Below, in pieces: positions 53,394 to 62,220 of a stretch of DNA of 64,000 nt; within the stretch, counting starts at the first letter, position 1; every line of letters begins with the position of its first letter. The notes beneath the pieces were generated by a model. The model was given only the letters and a program-made list of their open reading frames with translations. It was not told the DNA's origin and searched no databases. Origin of the DNA: Pantoea alhagi (GTDB lineage Bacteria; Pseudomonadota; Gammaproteobacteria; Enterobacterales; Enterobacteriaceae); assembly GCF_002101395.1 (NCBI RefSeq), contig NZ_CP019707.1, forward strand, positions 1 through 64,000. Direction: 5' to 3'. The translations under genes were made by a program, and so were the position numbers.

Positions 53394-55985
53394 ATGAATA
53401 CAGTAACCGAAGCTGAACAAGACCTTCATCACCGTGCTCGCGCGATTGTGAAGTATCCCCTGCTCATTATGTTCCTCATAATGGGGGGTGGGTTCCTGGC
53501 AAGTTTCGCTATGTTGCTGTATGTAGCAAAAGATTTTAACCACCAGGATGATATGCATAGCCGCCTGCTGCTGACGAAAGCGCTGACTCACCAGCAGGAA
53601 AGTATGCGCACGCAGTTGTCTGAATACGCTGACTGGGGGGACGCCTACAGATTTCTTCATCAACAGATCAATAAAGAGTGGGCCTGGACAAAGCAAAACC
53701 TTGGTTATTCCCTCTATAAATCTTTTGGTTACGAAGGAGTTTTTGTTGTTTCCGCAGCGGGCAAAACAAATTACAGCGTGATAGATGGACGGCTTCATTA
53801 TCAGCCGCTGGAAGAGTGGCTGGGGGAAAATATTCTGACGGATATTCAGCAGGCGCTCAGTCAGTCAGGAGGCAAAGCGGTTTCTCGTTTTATTATTTCT
53901 GGGGAGCAGCTTACGCTACTGGCCGCAAAAGAGATGACCCCTGGCGGAGACAGCACGGTTCTGCCGCGCACCGCTCCTCCTTCCGTGATGGTTTTCGCCA
54001 ATCAGATTACGCCAGCTGAGCTACAACAGTTAGGCGCGGAATATGATATTCACGATGTCCGTATTCTCGGGTTCTCATCCGCTAAAATTTTACCGGAACA
54101 GGGGCGCTTAGTTATTCCTGCCGCTGGCGGCAATGTAATCATTGGCTGGCAAGACGAAGAGCATGGAAGAATACTGCTCCACCGACTGGGCCCTCTGTTA
54201 TTACTGTTAATGCTTAGCGCTTTTCTGCTGGCGTTTTTGCTGTCACGAAATGCGTTACGTAAAGCCCGGCTTCATGACGAGAGTAGCTTTCTGCTGGAGC
54301 AGAGCAGGCAGGCGCTTTCCGCCAATGAACAACGATTACGTGATGTGGTGGAGAGCACGACGGACTGGATATGGGAAGCGGATAGCCGGCTGTGTTTTAT
54401 CTGGCTATCGGAGCGTTTCCCTGCCGTAACCGGCTTCAGCATCGCTGACTGGATAGGCCGTCCGGTTCATGAGTTTTTACTCAGTGAGCAGCATATCGCC
54501 GCACAGCTGGCTGGACTTGCCGAAAACCCGGCTGAAATCTCTCTGTCTCTGCAGAAATGCCGCTATCTTTCTGCCCAGGACCATCAGCGCTACTGCAATA
54601 TGACGGTAAAAAAAGTCTTTTCTGCCGGCAACGGAGCGGCTTTTCGGGGAACAGCGACGGATGTGACTCTGGAGGTGGAGGCGCAGGAGCGTATACGCTA
54701 TTTATCCCATCATGACGTGCTGACGGGCCTTGCGAACCGCGTAAGGATGAAAGAGTTTCTGGAAGGCAGCCTGCGCATTCAGCCTACAGCAGAACGCTCG
54801 CTGGCAATGGTCATGGTTGATCTGGATAAGTTCAAAGCCGTCAACGATCACTACGGACATGCAGTCGGCGATGAGGTTTTGCATGAGACCTCCGCACGTC
54901 TGCGGGCCTGCCTTAAAGATACCGATCTTGTTGCTCGTCACGGTGGTGATGAATTTATTCTGATCCTTCCCGATGTGGTTGACAGAGAGAAACTTGAAAA
55001 GCTATGCGCTTACATCATAAGTGAAGTCAACCGGCCATTTGAGGTTGGGGGTAATGAGATCCAGATCGGCGCCAGCCTGGGTATTGCCCTTGCGCCGCAC
55101 GACGCCCAGAGTGCCGGCGATCTTCTGCGGTACTCAGATATTGCCCTCTACAAGGCAAAACATGAGGGCAGGAACAGATGGATATTCTATCAACAGGGGA
55201 TGGCGGAGAAAATCATTCAACGACGGGAGCTGGAAAATGAACTCCGTGAGGCCATCGATGCAGAGCAGTTGCGGCTGGTATACCAGCCACGTTATGACGT
55301 AAAGTCATCCAATATCACCGCCGTTGAAGCGTTGGTTAGATGGGAGCATCCTCGCTTCGGGACAATTATGCCGGACCAGTTTATACCTCTGGCAGAAGAA
55401 ACTGGCCTGATAGGTCGGATAAGCGGGTGGGTATTGCTCTCGGCCTGCCGGGAAACATCTGAAAATTTGCCGGGCATGTCGGTATCGGTAAATGTATCAG
55501 CATCTGAATTTCAGGATGAGGGCCTATTTAAACGGATTAAAAAGGCGCTTGATATGTCAGGGCTTGCAAGTTCACGGCTTGAAATAGAAGTAACGGAAAG
55601 TTTGATGCTGATTGACCCCGTCAAGACACTGAAATTGATGAATCAGATCCGATCGCTGGGCGTAAAATTCCTGATTGATGATTTTGGTACCGGCTATTCT
55701 TCGCTGAATTATCTGCGCGATTATCCCTTCGATGGCATAAAAATTGACAAGTCTTTTATTATGTCTGTAAACGACTCTTCTCTGGCGATGCAGGTCGTAC
55801 AGAATATGATTGGCCTGGGTAAAGCATATGATATGGAGGTTACTGCGGAAGGGGTGGAAACCGAAGAGCAGCTGGAGCAGTTAAAAAAGTTAGAGTGTGA
55901 CGTCATCCAGGGCTATTACATTGGAAAACCCATGACGGTAAAACAGCTACAACAGCTTAAAATCAACAGCGAAAAAAATCGCTGA
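53394..55985 (+). CDS. CHASE4-PAS-GGDEF-EAL diguanylate cyclase/phosphodiesterase
   Basis: 863 aa from ATG 53394. First membrane segment YPLLIMFLIMGGGFLASFAM (about 21-45), then a periplasmic CHASE4 sensor (SEYADWGDAYRFLHQQINKE, about 75-190), second membrane segment LGPLLLLLMLSAFLLAFLL (about 265-285), PAS (about 315-420: VVESTTDWIWEADSRLCFIW), GGDEF (about 440-595) with the intact active site RHGGDEFIL, and EAL (about 605-860) with VEALVRWEH and DDFGTGYSSLNYLR. Both catalytic domains look competent, so it may make or degrade c-di-GMP according to the CHASE4 signal. An RxxD inhibitory site can be seen just before GGDEF (RACLKDTDLV). The next gene is a two-component regulator. Confidence 0.93.
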   Translation: MNTVTEAEQDLHHRARAIVKYPLLIMFLIMGGGFLASFAMLLYVAKDFNHQDDMHSRLLLTKALTHQQESMRTQLSEYADWGDAYRFLHQQINKEWAWTKQNLGYSLYKSFGYEGVFVVSAAGKTNYSVIDGRLHYQPLEEWLGENILTDIQQALSQSGGKAVSRFIISGEQLTLLAAKEMTPGGDSTVLPRTAPPSVMVFANQITPAELQQLGAEYDIHDVRILGFSSAKILPEQGRLVIPAAGGNVIIGWQDEEHGRILLHRLGPLLLLLMLSAFLLAFLLSRNALRKARLHDESSFLLEQSRQALSANEQRLRDVVESTTDWIWEADSRLCFIWLSERFPAVTGFSIADWIGRPVHEFLLSEQHIAAQLAGLAENPAEISLSLQKCRYLSAQDHQRYCNMTVKKVFSAGNGAAFRGTATDVTLEVEAQERIRYLSHHDVLTGLANRVRMKEFLEGSLRIQPTAERSLAMVMVDLDKFKAVNDHYGHAVGDEVLHETSARLRACLKDTDLVARHGGDEFILILPDVVDREKLEKLCAYIISEVNRPFEVGGNEIQIGASLGIALAPHDAQSAGDLLRYSDIALYKAKHEGRNRWIFYQQGMAEKIIQRRELENELREAIDAEQLRLVYQPRYDVKSSNITAVEALVRWEHPRFGTIMPDQFIPLAEETGLIGRISGWVLLSACRETSENLPGMSVSVNVSASEFQDEGLFKRIKKALDMSGLASSRLEIEVTESLMLIDPVKTLKLMNQIRSLGVKFLIDDFGTGYSSLNYLRDYPFDGIKIDKSFIMSVNDSSLAMQVVQNMIGLGKAYDMEVTAEGVETEEQLEQLKKLECDVIQGYYIGKPMTVKQLQQLKINSEKNR

Positions 55986-56118
55986 GAATGCGGATGCAAA
56001 AGGGGCACCTGATGTGCAAAAGCGTTATCAAAGAATTCATCCGTTCCAGCCTGATGCTGGCAACTGTCGCCCGGTACAGGGAAGGAATAAAATTAATCTG
56101 CTGCAGGATTATCATGCC

Positions 56119-56799
56119 ATGACCACCCTTCTGATTGTTGAGGATGAACTGAAAACCGGGATTTGCCTGAAGCAGGGGCTTGAAGAGGCGGGATATGAGG
56201 TCACGCTGGTCAACGATGGCCGACAGGGCCTGGAGCATATTTTACAGCAGCACTACGACCTGATTATTCTGGATGTCATGCTGCCCTCCCTGGAGGGGTG
56301 GGAGATCCTGCAGCAGATGCGTATGGCCCGTCATGAAGAGCCCGTTCTGTTTTTGACGGCGAAAGATAATGTCAGTGATAAAATTAAAGGTCTCGATCTG
56401 GGGGCAGATGATTACCTGCTTAAACCTTTTGATTTTGCGGAACTTCTGGCCCGCGTTCGCACTCTGCTCAGGCGTAACCGCGTTTTGTCATCCGTAATGT
56501 ATGAAGTGGCTGACCTGGTAATGGATGTTCCCCGGCGCAGCGTGACCCGCTCAGGGAGAAAAATACATCTTTCATCGAAAGAATTTGTGCTGCTTGAGTT
56601 ACTGCTACAGCGCCAGGGCGAGATCCTGCCGCGAAACCTGATCTCCTCTCTGGTATGGAATATCAATTTTGAATGCGATACCAATGTTATCGATGTGGCT
56701 ATTCGGCGGCTTCGCAGCAAAATAGACGATGATTATAGTCCGAAGCTGATTCATACCGTGAGGGGTATCGGCTACGTGCTGGAGATTCGCGAAGAGTGA
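56119..56799 (+). CDS. OmpR/PhoB-type response regulator (CusR/IrlR-like)
   Basis: 226 aa from ATG 56119; a longer frame to 56014 lacks a signal. The receiver domain has acidic DE in LLIVEDELKTG, the phospho-acceptor Asp in LIILDVMLPSLEGWE (about residue 52), Thr in VLFLTAKDN and Lys in LLKPFDFAEL. The winged-helix trans_reg_C domain follows (LSSKEFVLLELLLQRQGEIL, TNVIDVAIRRLRSKID). It best fits the heavy-metal regulators CusR/CopR/IrlR. No copper or silver efflux genes are present in the element. It overlaps the sensor kinase gene by 4 nt. Confidence 0.92.
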   Translation: MTTLLIVEDELKTGICLKQGLEEAGYEVTLVNDGRQGLEHILQQHYDLIILDVMLPSLEGWEILQQMRMARHEEPVLFLTAKDNVSDKIKGLDLGADDYLLKPFDFAELLARVRTLLRRNRVLSSVMYEVADLVMDVPRRSVTRSGRKIHLSSKEFVLLELLLQRQGEILPRNLISSLVWNINFECDTNVIDVAIRRLRSKIDDDYSPKLIHTVRGIGYVLEIREE

Positions 56800-58211
56800 A
56801 GCGTAACTGGTCCCTGACCTTCAGGCTCAGCCTGATTTTTACCTGCGTGATGATGTCCGTCTGGCTGCTCTCAAGCGTTGTGCGGGTTGTCGCGCTGAGC
56901 AATTATTTATATGACCAGGACTTTTCATTGCTCAGCGGAAAAATTGAGCTGGCCACCGAGCTGCTGGAACATGAAGCCCATACCGGCAGCAGCGATCCCG
57001 CTCTGCTGGCAGAAAGGTTTAACGACGCGATGGTGGGTCACAGCGGGCTCTATTTGTCTGTTAAAACCTCAGACGATAAAGTCCTGATTGACTATGCCTC
57101 ATACGACTTTCCGCTGCCGGCGACGCGCTTTGCCCGTGAAGCCAGGCTCCTCGACACGATGCAGACGGTGGAAGAAGCTGGCTGGCGTTATAATGTGTTG
57201 GTTCGAAAAATCAGCGCAGAGAAAGCGGAAAGACAGCAGGACATGCTGATTACCGCCGCTTGCGATACTCGTCTACATGATGAGTATATCCGTCATCTTA
57301 AAATGTGGCTGATGTGGTTCAACGGCGCGCTGATCTTTATTTCCATATTTCTTGGCTGGGTTGCCACCCGCATCGGGCTCAGGCCGCTGAACGAGATTAG
57401 CCGGCTCTCTTCTGCTATTACCGTAAATAATCTCGGAGAGCGACTGCCGGTTGATAAACTGCCGGCAGAACTGATGCCTACCGTAGCTGAGTTCAACAAT
57501 ATGCTGGAAAGGCTGGAAGATTCATTCCGACGGCTTGCTGAATTCTCTTCCGATATTGCCCATGAGCTGCGCACCCCTGTCAGCAACATGATGATGCAGA
57601 CTCAGGTAGCCCTGTCGCGAGAGCGCAATGCTGCCAGCTATCGGGAAACACTTTTCTCCAACCTGGAAGAGCTGGGCCGCCTTGCCAGAATGTGCAACGA
57701 CATGCTTTTCCTGGCGAAATCAGAAAATGGGCTAATGGCTCTGGTAAAACAGCCGGTATCACTGCGAGCTGAGCTTGAGGAGTTAATCAATTTTTACGAA
57801 CTACTAGCGAGCGAAGACAACAAATCTTTTGTGCTTGAGGGGGAGGCAAGGGTAACGGGGGATTGTCTGATGCTCCGCCGGGCATTCAGTAACCTGCTGA
57901 CCAACGCCCTCAGGTATTCACCTGAGGGGGCAAAGGTTCAGATAACCCTGAGAGATGAGGCCGATCGGGCTTATGCCTGCCTGACCAATCCCACACAGGC
58001 GATGACGCAGGAGAAACTTAGCCGGCTTTTCGACCGTTTTTACCGAACTGACGAAGCACGAACAAACAGCACGGAGGGAACTGGTCTGGGGCTTTCCATT
58101 GCCCGTTCCATCATTCTGGCTCATCAGGGGGAACTGGACGTTTCGCTGTCCGGTAGCCTGATTACTTTTACCGTAACTCTTCCGATTGCCCAGGCCAGTC
58201 AGGATGGATAA
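56796..58211 (+). CDS. Sensor histidine kinase (CusS/IrlS-like)
   Basis: 471 aa from GTG 56796 overlapping the regulator's stop. Membrane segment 1 (about 10-33, TFRLSLIFTCVMMSVWLLSS), a periplasmic sensor of about 140 residues (residues 35-175), membrane segment 2 (FNGALIFISIFLGWVATRIG), HAMP, then HisKA with the H-box IAHELRTPVSNMM (His about 255) and HATPase with N-box NLLTNALRYS and G2-box GTGLGLSIARS. The G1 loop reads TNPTQAM, weaker than the usual SNPG of the family. Pair with the upstream regulator. The signal is likely periplasmic metal, but this is only by family. Intact. Confidence 0.92.
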   Translation: MKRNWSLTFRLSLIFTCVMMSVWLLSSVVRVVALSNYLYDQDFSLLSGKIELATELLEHEAHTGSSDPALLAERFNDAMVGHSGLYLSVKTSDDKVLIDYASYDFPLPATRFAREARLLDTMQTVEEAGWRYNVLVRKISAEKAERQQDMLITAACDTRLHDEYIRHLKMWLMWFNGALIFISIFLGWVATRIGLRPLNEISRLSSAITVNNLGERLPVDKLPAELMPTVAEFNNMLERLEDSFRRLAEFSSDIAHELRTPVSNMMMQTQVALSRERNAASYRETLFSNLEELGRLARMCNDMLFLAKSENGLMALVKQPVSLRAELEELINFYELLASEDNKSFVLEGEARVTGDCLMLRRAFSNLLTNALRYSPEGAKVQITLRDEADRAYACLTNPTQAMTQEKLSRLFDRFYRTDEARTNSTEGTGLGLSIARSIILAHQGELDVSLSGSLITFTVTLPIAQASQDG

Positions 58212-58274
58212 ATATGCGGGACCAGGCCTGCTTGTTAATGTACATTGCACTGAAAGCAGGCAAAGAATAATAAC
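58212..58274. other. Short spacer after the kinase gene
   Basis: About 60 bases with no gene; the IS remnant begins at 58275. Confidence 0.3.
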
Positions 58275-58690
58275 TGAATCGCTACGGGTTTAACAGGCAC
58301 CTAAAAGTCATTTAATATGGCTTAAAGAGAGGTGCCCGTGAGCGGTAAAAATTATCCCGTAACGTCTGAAATTAAAGTTGTTAAACAGGCTGTTGATGAC
58401 GTCAATTCTGACCCCACTGTTTCAGCACACCCTGGTGTTCCCCCCATAGCCTCTATGCCTGAATAAAAAATACGGGCCAGACTTCTTTGCCAGTAAACCT
58501 CAGTCAGATGCTCAGGCTGAGATTCGGCGACTCCAGAAAGAACTGAAACGAGATACATACAAGCGGAACAGATAAAAAAGCCGCGGTGTACTTCGCAAAG
58601 CTGTCCGACTGAGGTACACCTTTTTCATGATAACAGTCATTGCTGGCCTGTTCGCCTGCTCTGCCAGGTTCTGGATGTCCATCCGGGAGT
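58275..58690 (+). pseudogene. Decayed 5' part of an IS3-family element
   Basis: Starts TGAATCGCTACGGG at 58275, the inverted repeat of the IS at 39989, and follows that element's first ~425 bp (AGAGAGGTGCCCGTGAGCGG corresponds to its orfA start; GTCCGACTGAGGTACACCTT to its orfA end). The orfA frame is broken by stops and indels; orfB is cut off after CATCCGGG. A relic of an older insertion into the element's right end, presumably unable to move. Confidence 0.85.
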
Positions 58691-58744
58691 TTGCAAATTT
58701 ACGTTGACGATACTCTTTATTTTCTATTCCACATAAACCACTCG
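58691..58744 (-). repeat. Right terminal inverted repeat of the umuC element
   Basis: The minus strand reads GTTTATGTGGAATAGAA (core GTGGAAT at 58726-58732), parallel to the left end GTTAAGTGGAATGCAA. The umuC frame resumes at 58745 (ATGAGCACC). Twelve bases lie between the core and umuC, against eleven at the left. Confidence 0.65.
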
Positions 58745-59782
58745 ATGAGCACCCGGGTCATGTCCTGTATCGAGGAGGTTGTGCCACGCCTGGAAGTCTA
58801 CTCGGTGGACGAAGGCTTTTGCGACTGCCGCGGTATGGAGATGTCCATGCCCTATGAAGATTTTGGTCGCATGATCCGCAACCATGTCAAAACCTGCACC
58901 GGCCTGACCGTCTTCGTCGGGCTGGGCCCGACGAAGACGCTGGCGAAATCAGCGCAGTGGGCCGGGAAGGAATGGCCGCAGTTTGGCGGCGTGCTGGCGC
59001 TCACGCCGGGGAATCCGAGGCGGACCGAAAAGCTACTGTCTCGTCAGCCCGTGGGGGAACTCTGGGGCGTGGGCTCCCGGCTTGAAAAGCGCCTGCAGCT
59101 GCTTGGCGTGACAACGGCGCTCGATCTGGCGCGCACCTCCCCTACCCTTATCCGTAAAAACTTTGGCGTGGTGCTTGAGCGCACAGTACGTGAGCTCAAT
59201 GGCGAATCCTGCATCCCGATGGAGGATGCGCCCCCACCAAAGCAGCAGATAGTGGTCAGCCGCAGCTTTGGCGAGCGCATCACGGAATACGATGCGATGC
59301 GTCAGTCGATTTGCGCCTATGCCGAGCGTGTAGCGGAAAAGCTGCGTGAGGACCGCCAGTTCTGTCATCACGTCTCGGTTTTTATCCGTACGTCGCCCTT
59401 CGACACCCCCCAGGCCGGATACAGCAACACGGCATTCGTAAAACTGCACGTCGGCACGCAGGACACGCGAAACATTACTGAGGCGGCGGTGAAGTCCCTG
59501 GACGCTATCTGGCGCCCGGGCTATCGCTATGCGAAAGCCGGCATCATGCTCAGCGAGCTGCGGCCGAACGGCGTGGCGCAGCTGAACCTGTTTGATGATG
59601 AGGCACCGCGTGCCGGCAGCGAGGCCCTGATGAACCTGCTGGATACCATGAACCGGTCGGGTCGCTACAGTATTGGCTTTGCGGGTAAAGGGTTTGACCC
59701 GGAATGGAAGATGAAACGGGAGATGCTGAGTCAGGCCTGGACGACGAACTGGAAAGATATACCGGTAGCAAAAGTATGTTAG
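58745..59782 (+). pseudogene. umuC: UmuC 3' part (continuation after the element)
   Basis: 346 codons from MSTRV to the stop, matching residues after YAD of UmuC. It includes the second catalytic carboxylates (VYSVDEGFCDC, with D and E), finger/little-finger regions and GVGSRLEKRLQLLG, and ends with a beta-clamp-binding-like VAQLNLFDD followed by KMKREMLSQAWTTNW. Sequence is well preserved and in frame, so the interruption is probably not ancient or is reversible. Precise excision of the element could restore polymerase V's catalytic subunit, apart from the umuD frameshift. Confidence 0.92.
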
Positions 59783-60344
59783 GGATATTTATTAAATCCC
59801 CAGGCATATATTTGGATATTTTTAATACGTTCATCAGAACACAATCAAGCCCGCAATAAGTAAGGCTTCAGAAATTAAAAAAAGCCGCTCTACGAACAGG
59901 TGAGCTGAATGATTCATTTAAATGTGGCTTCAGGCCGGGGGACTTCAGGCGCAGCACTCCAGATGAGAGGTAATATGTCACGCTGTTCAGAAGCGGTAAA
60001 GAGTTGTTCAGGAACCGTCAGGCTGCCGGACTATGCCTGATGACAAGATATTAATTTACGTAGGATGCTATAAAGGAAAACAACTCCATATTAAAAAGAG
60101 TTATTATAACTCTGACTGGCGCTATCGTAGATTTCATGGTGGTTAGCTGGAATCAGCCAGAATGTTCAAAGCCATGCGAAGATGCTGGTTATATAGAGAG
60201 GCGATGAATTGAATGCGACATACCTCCGTTTACAGGCTGAGTAAATTTATCTCACGGGTCAATGATACTGGGCAAATTTTAAAAGCCGAAAAATTCATGG
60301 CAGGCCGCACAGAATATTTAATAAAACAACAGATAAAAATATGA
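59783..60344. other. AT-rich stretch beyond umuC
   Basis: About 560 bases, no gene supported. A short plus-strand frame at 60064 is not convincing. Confidence 0.35.
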
Positions 60345-60675
60345 ATGAACCTTATCAAGAGAAGTGGTATGCAACTGGCAATAAAGAGATTAATACGTAA
60401 GCTATCTTATATATGCAAATGGCCTATGTTCCGTTTTCTTTATTCTCAATCTGAGCTTGACCGGCTGAAATCAGAGCTGAAAGTATTACAGGATGAATAT
60501 GGCATGATCGCTGCAGAAGGCCCTGACGTTCTGGAAGAAACGCGGCAACAGAATTCCCCGCGTATCGAGCGAATTGCACATTCTTGAACAGGTAAGATAC
60601 AAATCTCGGCGCCTAAAGGCAGATCTCAACTACAAAAAAATCATTTTTGAAAAAGCGCAAAATCACGTTGAATAA
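60345..60675 (+). pseudogene. Small coiled-coil protein, frameshifted
   Basis: From ATG 60345 (or 60369) the frame reads SQSELDRLKSELKVLQDEYG and stops at 60587 after RIERIAHS. The frame one base along continues VSSELHILEQVRYKSRRLKA to the stop at 60675, ending EKAQNHVE. Removing one base near 60560 joins them into a ~105-aa protein with a strong coiled coil, followed at once by a terminator. The family is unknown. As with other genes here the frameshift may be real or a base-call error. Confidence 0.5.
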
Positions 60676-60697
60676 GCCGCTGCGAGGCGGTTTTTTA
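60674..60697 (+). terminator. Rho-independent terminator
   Basis: CCGCTGCGAGGCGG followed by TTTTTT, directly after the coiled-coil gene's stop. Confidence 0.75.
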
Positions 60698-60740
60698 CGC
60701 CGTTCTGCCGCCGTTCGGTAAAATGTCTATGTTACCGAAA

Positions 60741-60766
60741 TAAAAATGCCGCTTCAGTAGCGGCAT
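60741..60766 (-). terminator. Rho-independent terminator
   Basis: Minus strand ATGCCGCTACTGAAGCGGCAT (8-bp perfect stem) followed by TTTTTATT, 34 bp beyond the stop of the membrane protein gene on the minus strand. Confidence 0.75.
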
Positions 60767-60799
60767 GATAAAAGCCTGGAAGTCTCACTCATATCAATT

Positions 60800-61189
60800 T
60801 CAGTCGTCACGATAGCGATGAATTAGGTAGCTAGCCACAAGGATTAGCACCACGGCCAGAAACTGATAAACGCCTACACCGTACCAGGGCCGTTCGTCGA
60901 AAAAGCCCATTTCCCTGGCACGTCCAACTGCGCTGCCGAACTGTTCTTTATCTGCAACATAGTTAAGCAGCGGGAACGTACCTGCAATGAACCATGCTGC
61001 CAGAACGCCGTTAATCAGCCATCCAGGAAACAGGTCAATAAAATCTGACAGGCCGCCGCTGTGCCATGAAGAACGCCGCGCCTCACTGAAAAAGTTATAC
61101 CAGGACGCTATACAGAACGTCGCCCATATAAGCACTGCAAAAACCATCGCCGTGAAAAAATTCACACCGTCATAAATCGTATCAAGCAT
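60800..61189 (-). CDS. Hypothetical membrane protein
   Basis: 129 aa, three hydrophobic segments (VNFFTAMVFAVLIWATFCIA, WLINGVLAAWFIAGTFPLLN, VYQFLAVVLILVASYLI), with an FSEARRSSWHSGGLSDF loop. It ends with a basic/acidic tail (HRYRDD). AGGAGGCGG ribosome-binding site before ATG 61189 and a strong terminator after it, so it is very likely a genuine single-gene unit. Family unknown. Confidence 0.75.
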   Translation of the reverse strand: MLDTIYDGVNFFTAMVFAVLIWATFCIASWYNFFSEARRSSWHSGGLSDFIDLFPGWLINGVLAAWFIAGTFPLLNYVADKEQFGSAVGRAREMGFFDERPWYGVGVYQFLAVVLILVASYLIHRYRDD

Positions 61190-61451
61190 ATTACCGCCTC
61201 CTTTTTCGCCTGATTGTTTAGCAGGGCTTATTAAATCATTTTTTTCCTAACAATTCCCGTTTAACAGTGAGCGATCGTCCGTCACGACGCTGGATAGCGG
61301 TAAACTTTTAACCATCTCCCGCTAAACGCATTAATCGACTTATAGACGTTTGACACGACGACAAACAGAACAAGAAAAAACCATTACGGCTTCTGCCGGT
61401 AAACCGCAATACGGCAAAGCAGACAGAAACTCTGTTGCTCGCTCAAACTAA

Positions 61452-61496
61452 ATCTAATAAATTAGGAATTGTTTTTTAATTTATTAGGAATTTATA
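61452..61496 (+). repeat. Direct repeats of ATTAGGAATT before the P-loop gene
   Basis: AAATTAGGAATT and TTATTAGGAATT occur about 20 bp apart immediately upstream of the 61,500 gene. They include the ribosome-binding site (AGGAATTTATAACC). Probable operator half-sites for autoregulation. Confidence 0.5.
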
Positions 61497-61499
61497 ACC

Positions 61500-62102
61500 A
61501 TGCCAACTAAACATATCGACGCCGGACAGTGGGCCAGCATCGAGGCGCTGACAATTGACCTGATTAAAAAGAGAAACACCCTCATCAAAGAAGGTGACGT
61601 GCTCAAAGATGTGATTGCCGCCGGACTGGCCGCCACCAGTGTGGAAACACTGAGCCAGAAGTATGCATATTGCCCGCGTTACGGCGTCTTCATTCACGGC
61701 CGGAAAAATAATGAGTCAGTATATTATCACTGGAATTCTGATGCGCCCGCTGCCGGGACGGTTGCTGGCTGGCTGGAGGAAGCCGGTGCTACGGAGTTTA
61801 TTGTATGCGTGTACGGAAAAGCGCATTCCGGGCGTACCACATTTGCAACCCAGCTTTTAACAGAATTGCGCACCAGAGGCTGCGACACCGAATATTTTGA
61901 TGATATGGATGATGATGCGGACATGGCGCAGGCATGGCGCTTTTATCTGAGCGGTAAAAGCGCGATTGTTGTCGTTGACGCTGCAGATTACCATCCGGCA
62001 ACAGAACGGCTCTTCTACCATCATCAGGGCTACGAAGTCGAAGAGGATTTATCGTTTTCTGAGTATCTGCAGCGAGAAGCAAGTCGTAAAGACCGCCCTT
62101 AG
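61500..62102 (+). CDS. Hypothetical protein with P-loop motif
   Basis: 200 aa. The N-terminal ~50 residues (DAGQWASIEALTIDLIKKRN) look like a DNA-binding helical region; from about residue 100 there is a mononucleotide-binding motif GKAHSGRTT and, later, a hydrophobic strand AIVVVDAADYH that may act as Walker B. It is followed by a terminator (62088-62116). A plasmid maintenance or mobilisation role is possible from context only. I do not recognise the family. Confidence 0.6.
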   Translation: MPTKHIDAGQWASIEALTIDLIKKRNTLIKEGDVLKDVIAAGLAATSVETLSQKYAYCPRYGVFIHGRKNNESVYYHWNSDAPAAGTVAGWLEEAGATEFIVCVYGKAHSGRTTFATQLLTELRTRGCDTEYFDDMDDDADMAQAWRFYLSGKSAIVVVDAADYHPATERLFYHHQGYEVEEDLSFSEYLQREASRKDRP

Positions 62103-62116
62103 AGGCGGTTTTTTAA
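62088..62116 (+). terminator. Rho-independent terminator
   Basis: ACCGCCCTTAGAGGCGGT followed by TTTTTTAA, overlapping the stop codon of the P-loop gene. Confidence 0.8.
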
Positions 62117-62220
62117 GCCTTTTCCCGCTGTTCGGAACCTCTGCCTTGGCTGTTTTCTTTTGCCGTTCACCCCGATTCGGATTTACATATATTCTGCCGA
62201 ATGGCTGGTTATAAATTATC

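Larger units (their letters stand above)
46921..58744. mobile_element. umuC-interrupting tyrosine-recombinase element with c-di-GMP and two-component cargo
   Basis: About 11.8 kb lying exactly within umuC. The ends carry imperfect inverted repeats (GTTAAGTGGAATGCAA on the left and GTTTATGTGGAATAGAA on the minus strand at the right), with the shared core GTGGAAT 11 nt and 12 nt from the umuC sequence. At the left are two tyrosine-recombinase genes and a broken third ORF in one operon, resembling recombinase trios (Tn554-like or RIT elements) and the integron-like elements reported in Pseudomonas rulB, the plasmid umuC homologue. Cargo: PilZ/degenerate HD-GYP, GGDEF-EAL, CusRS-like pair. A decayed IS remnant sits near the right end. 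Confidence 0.8.
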
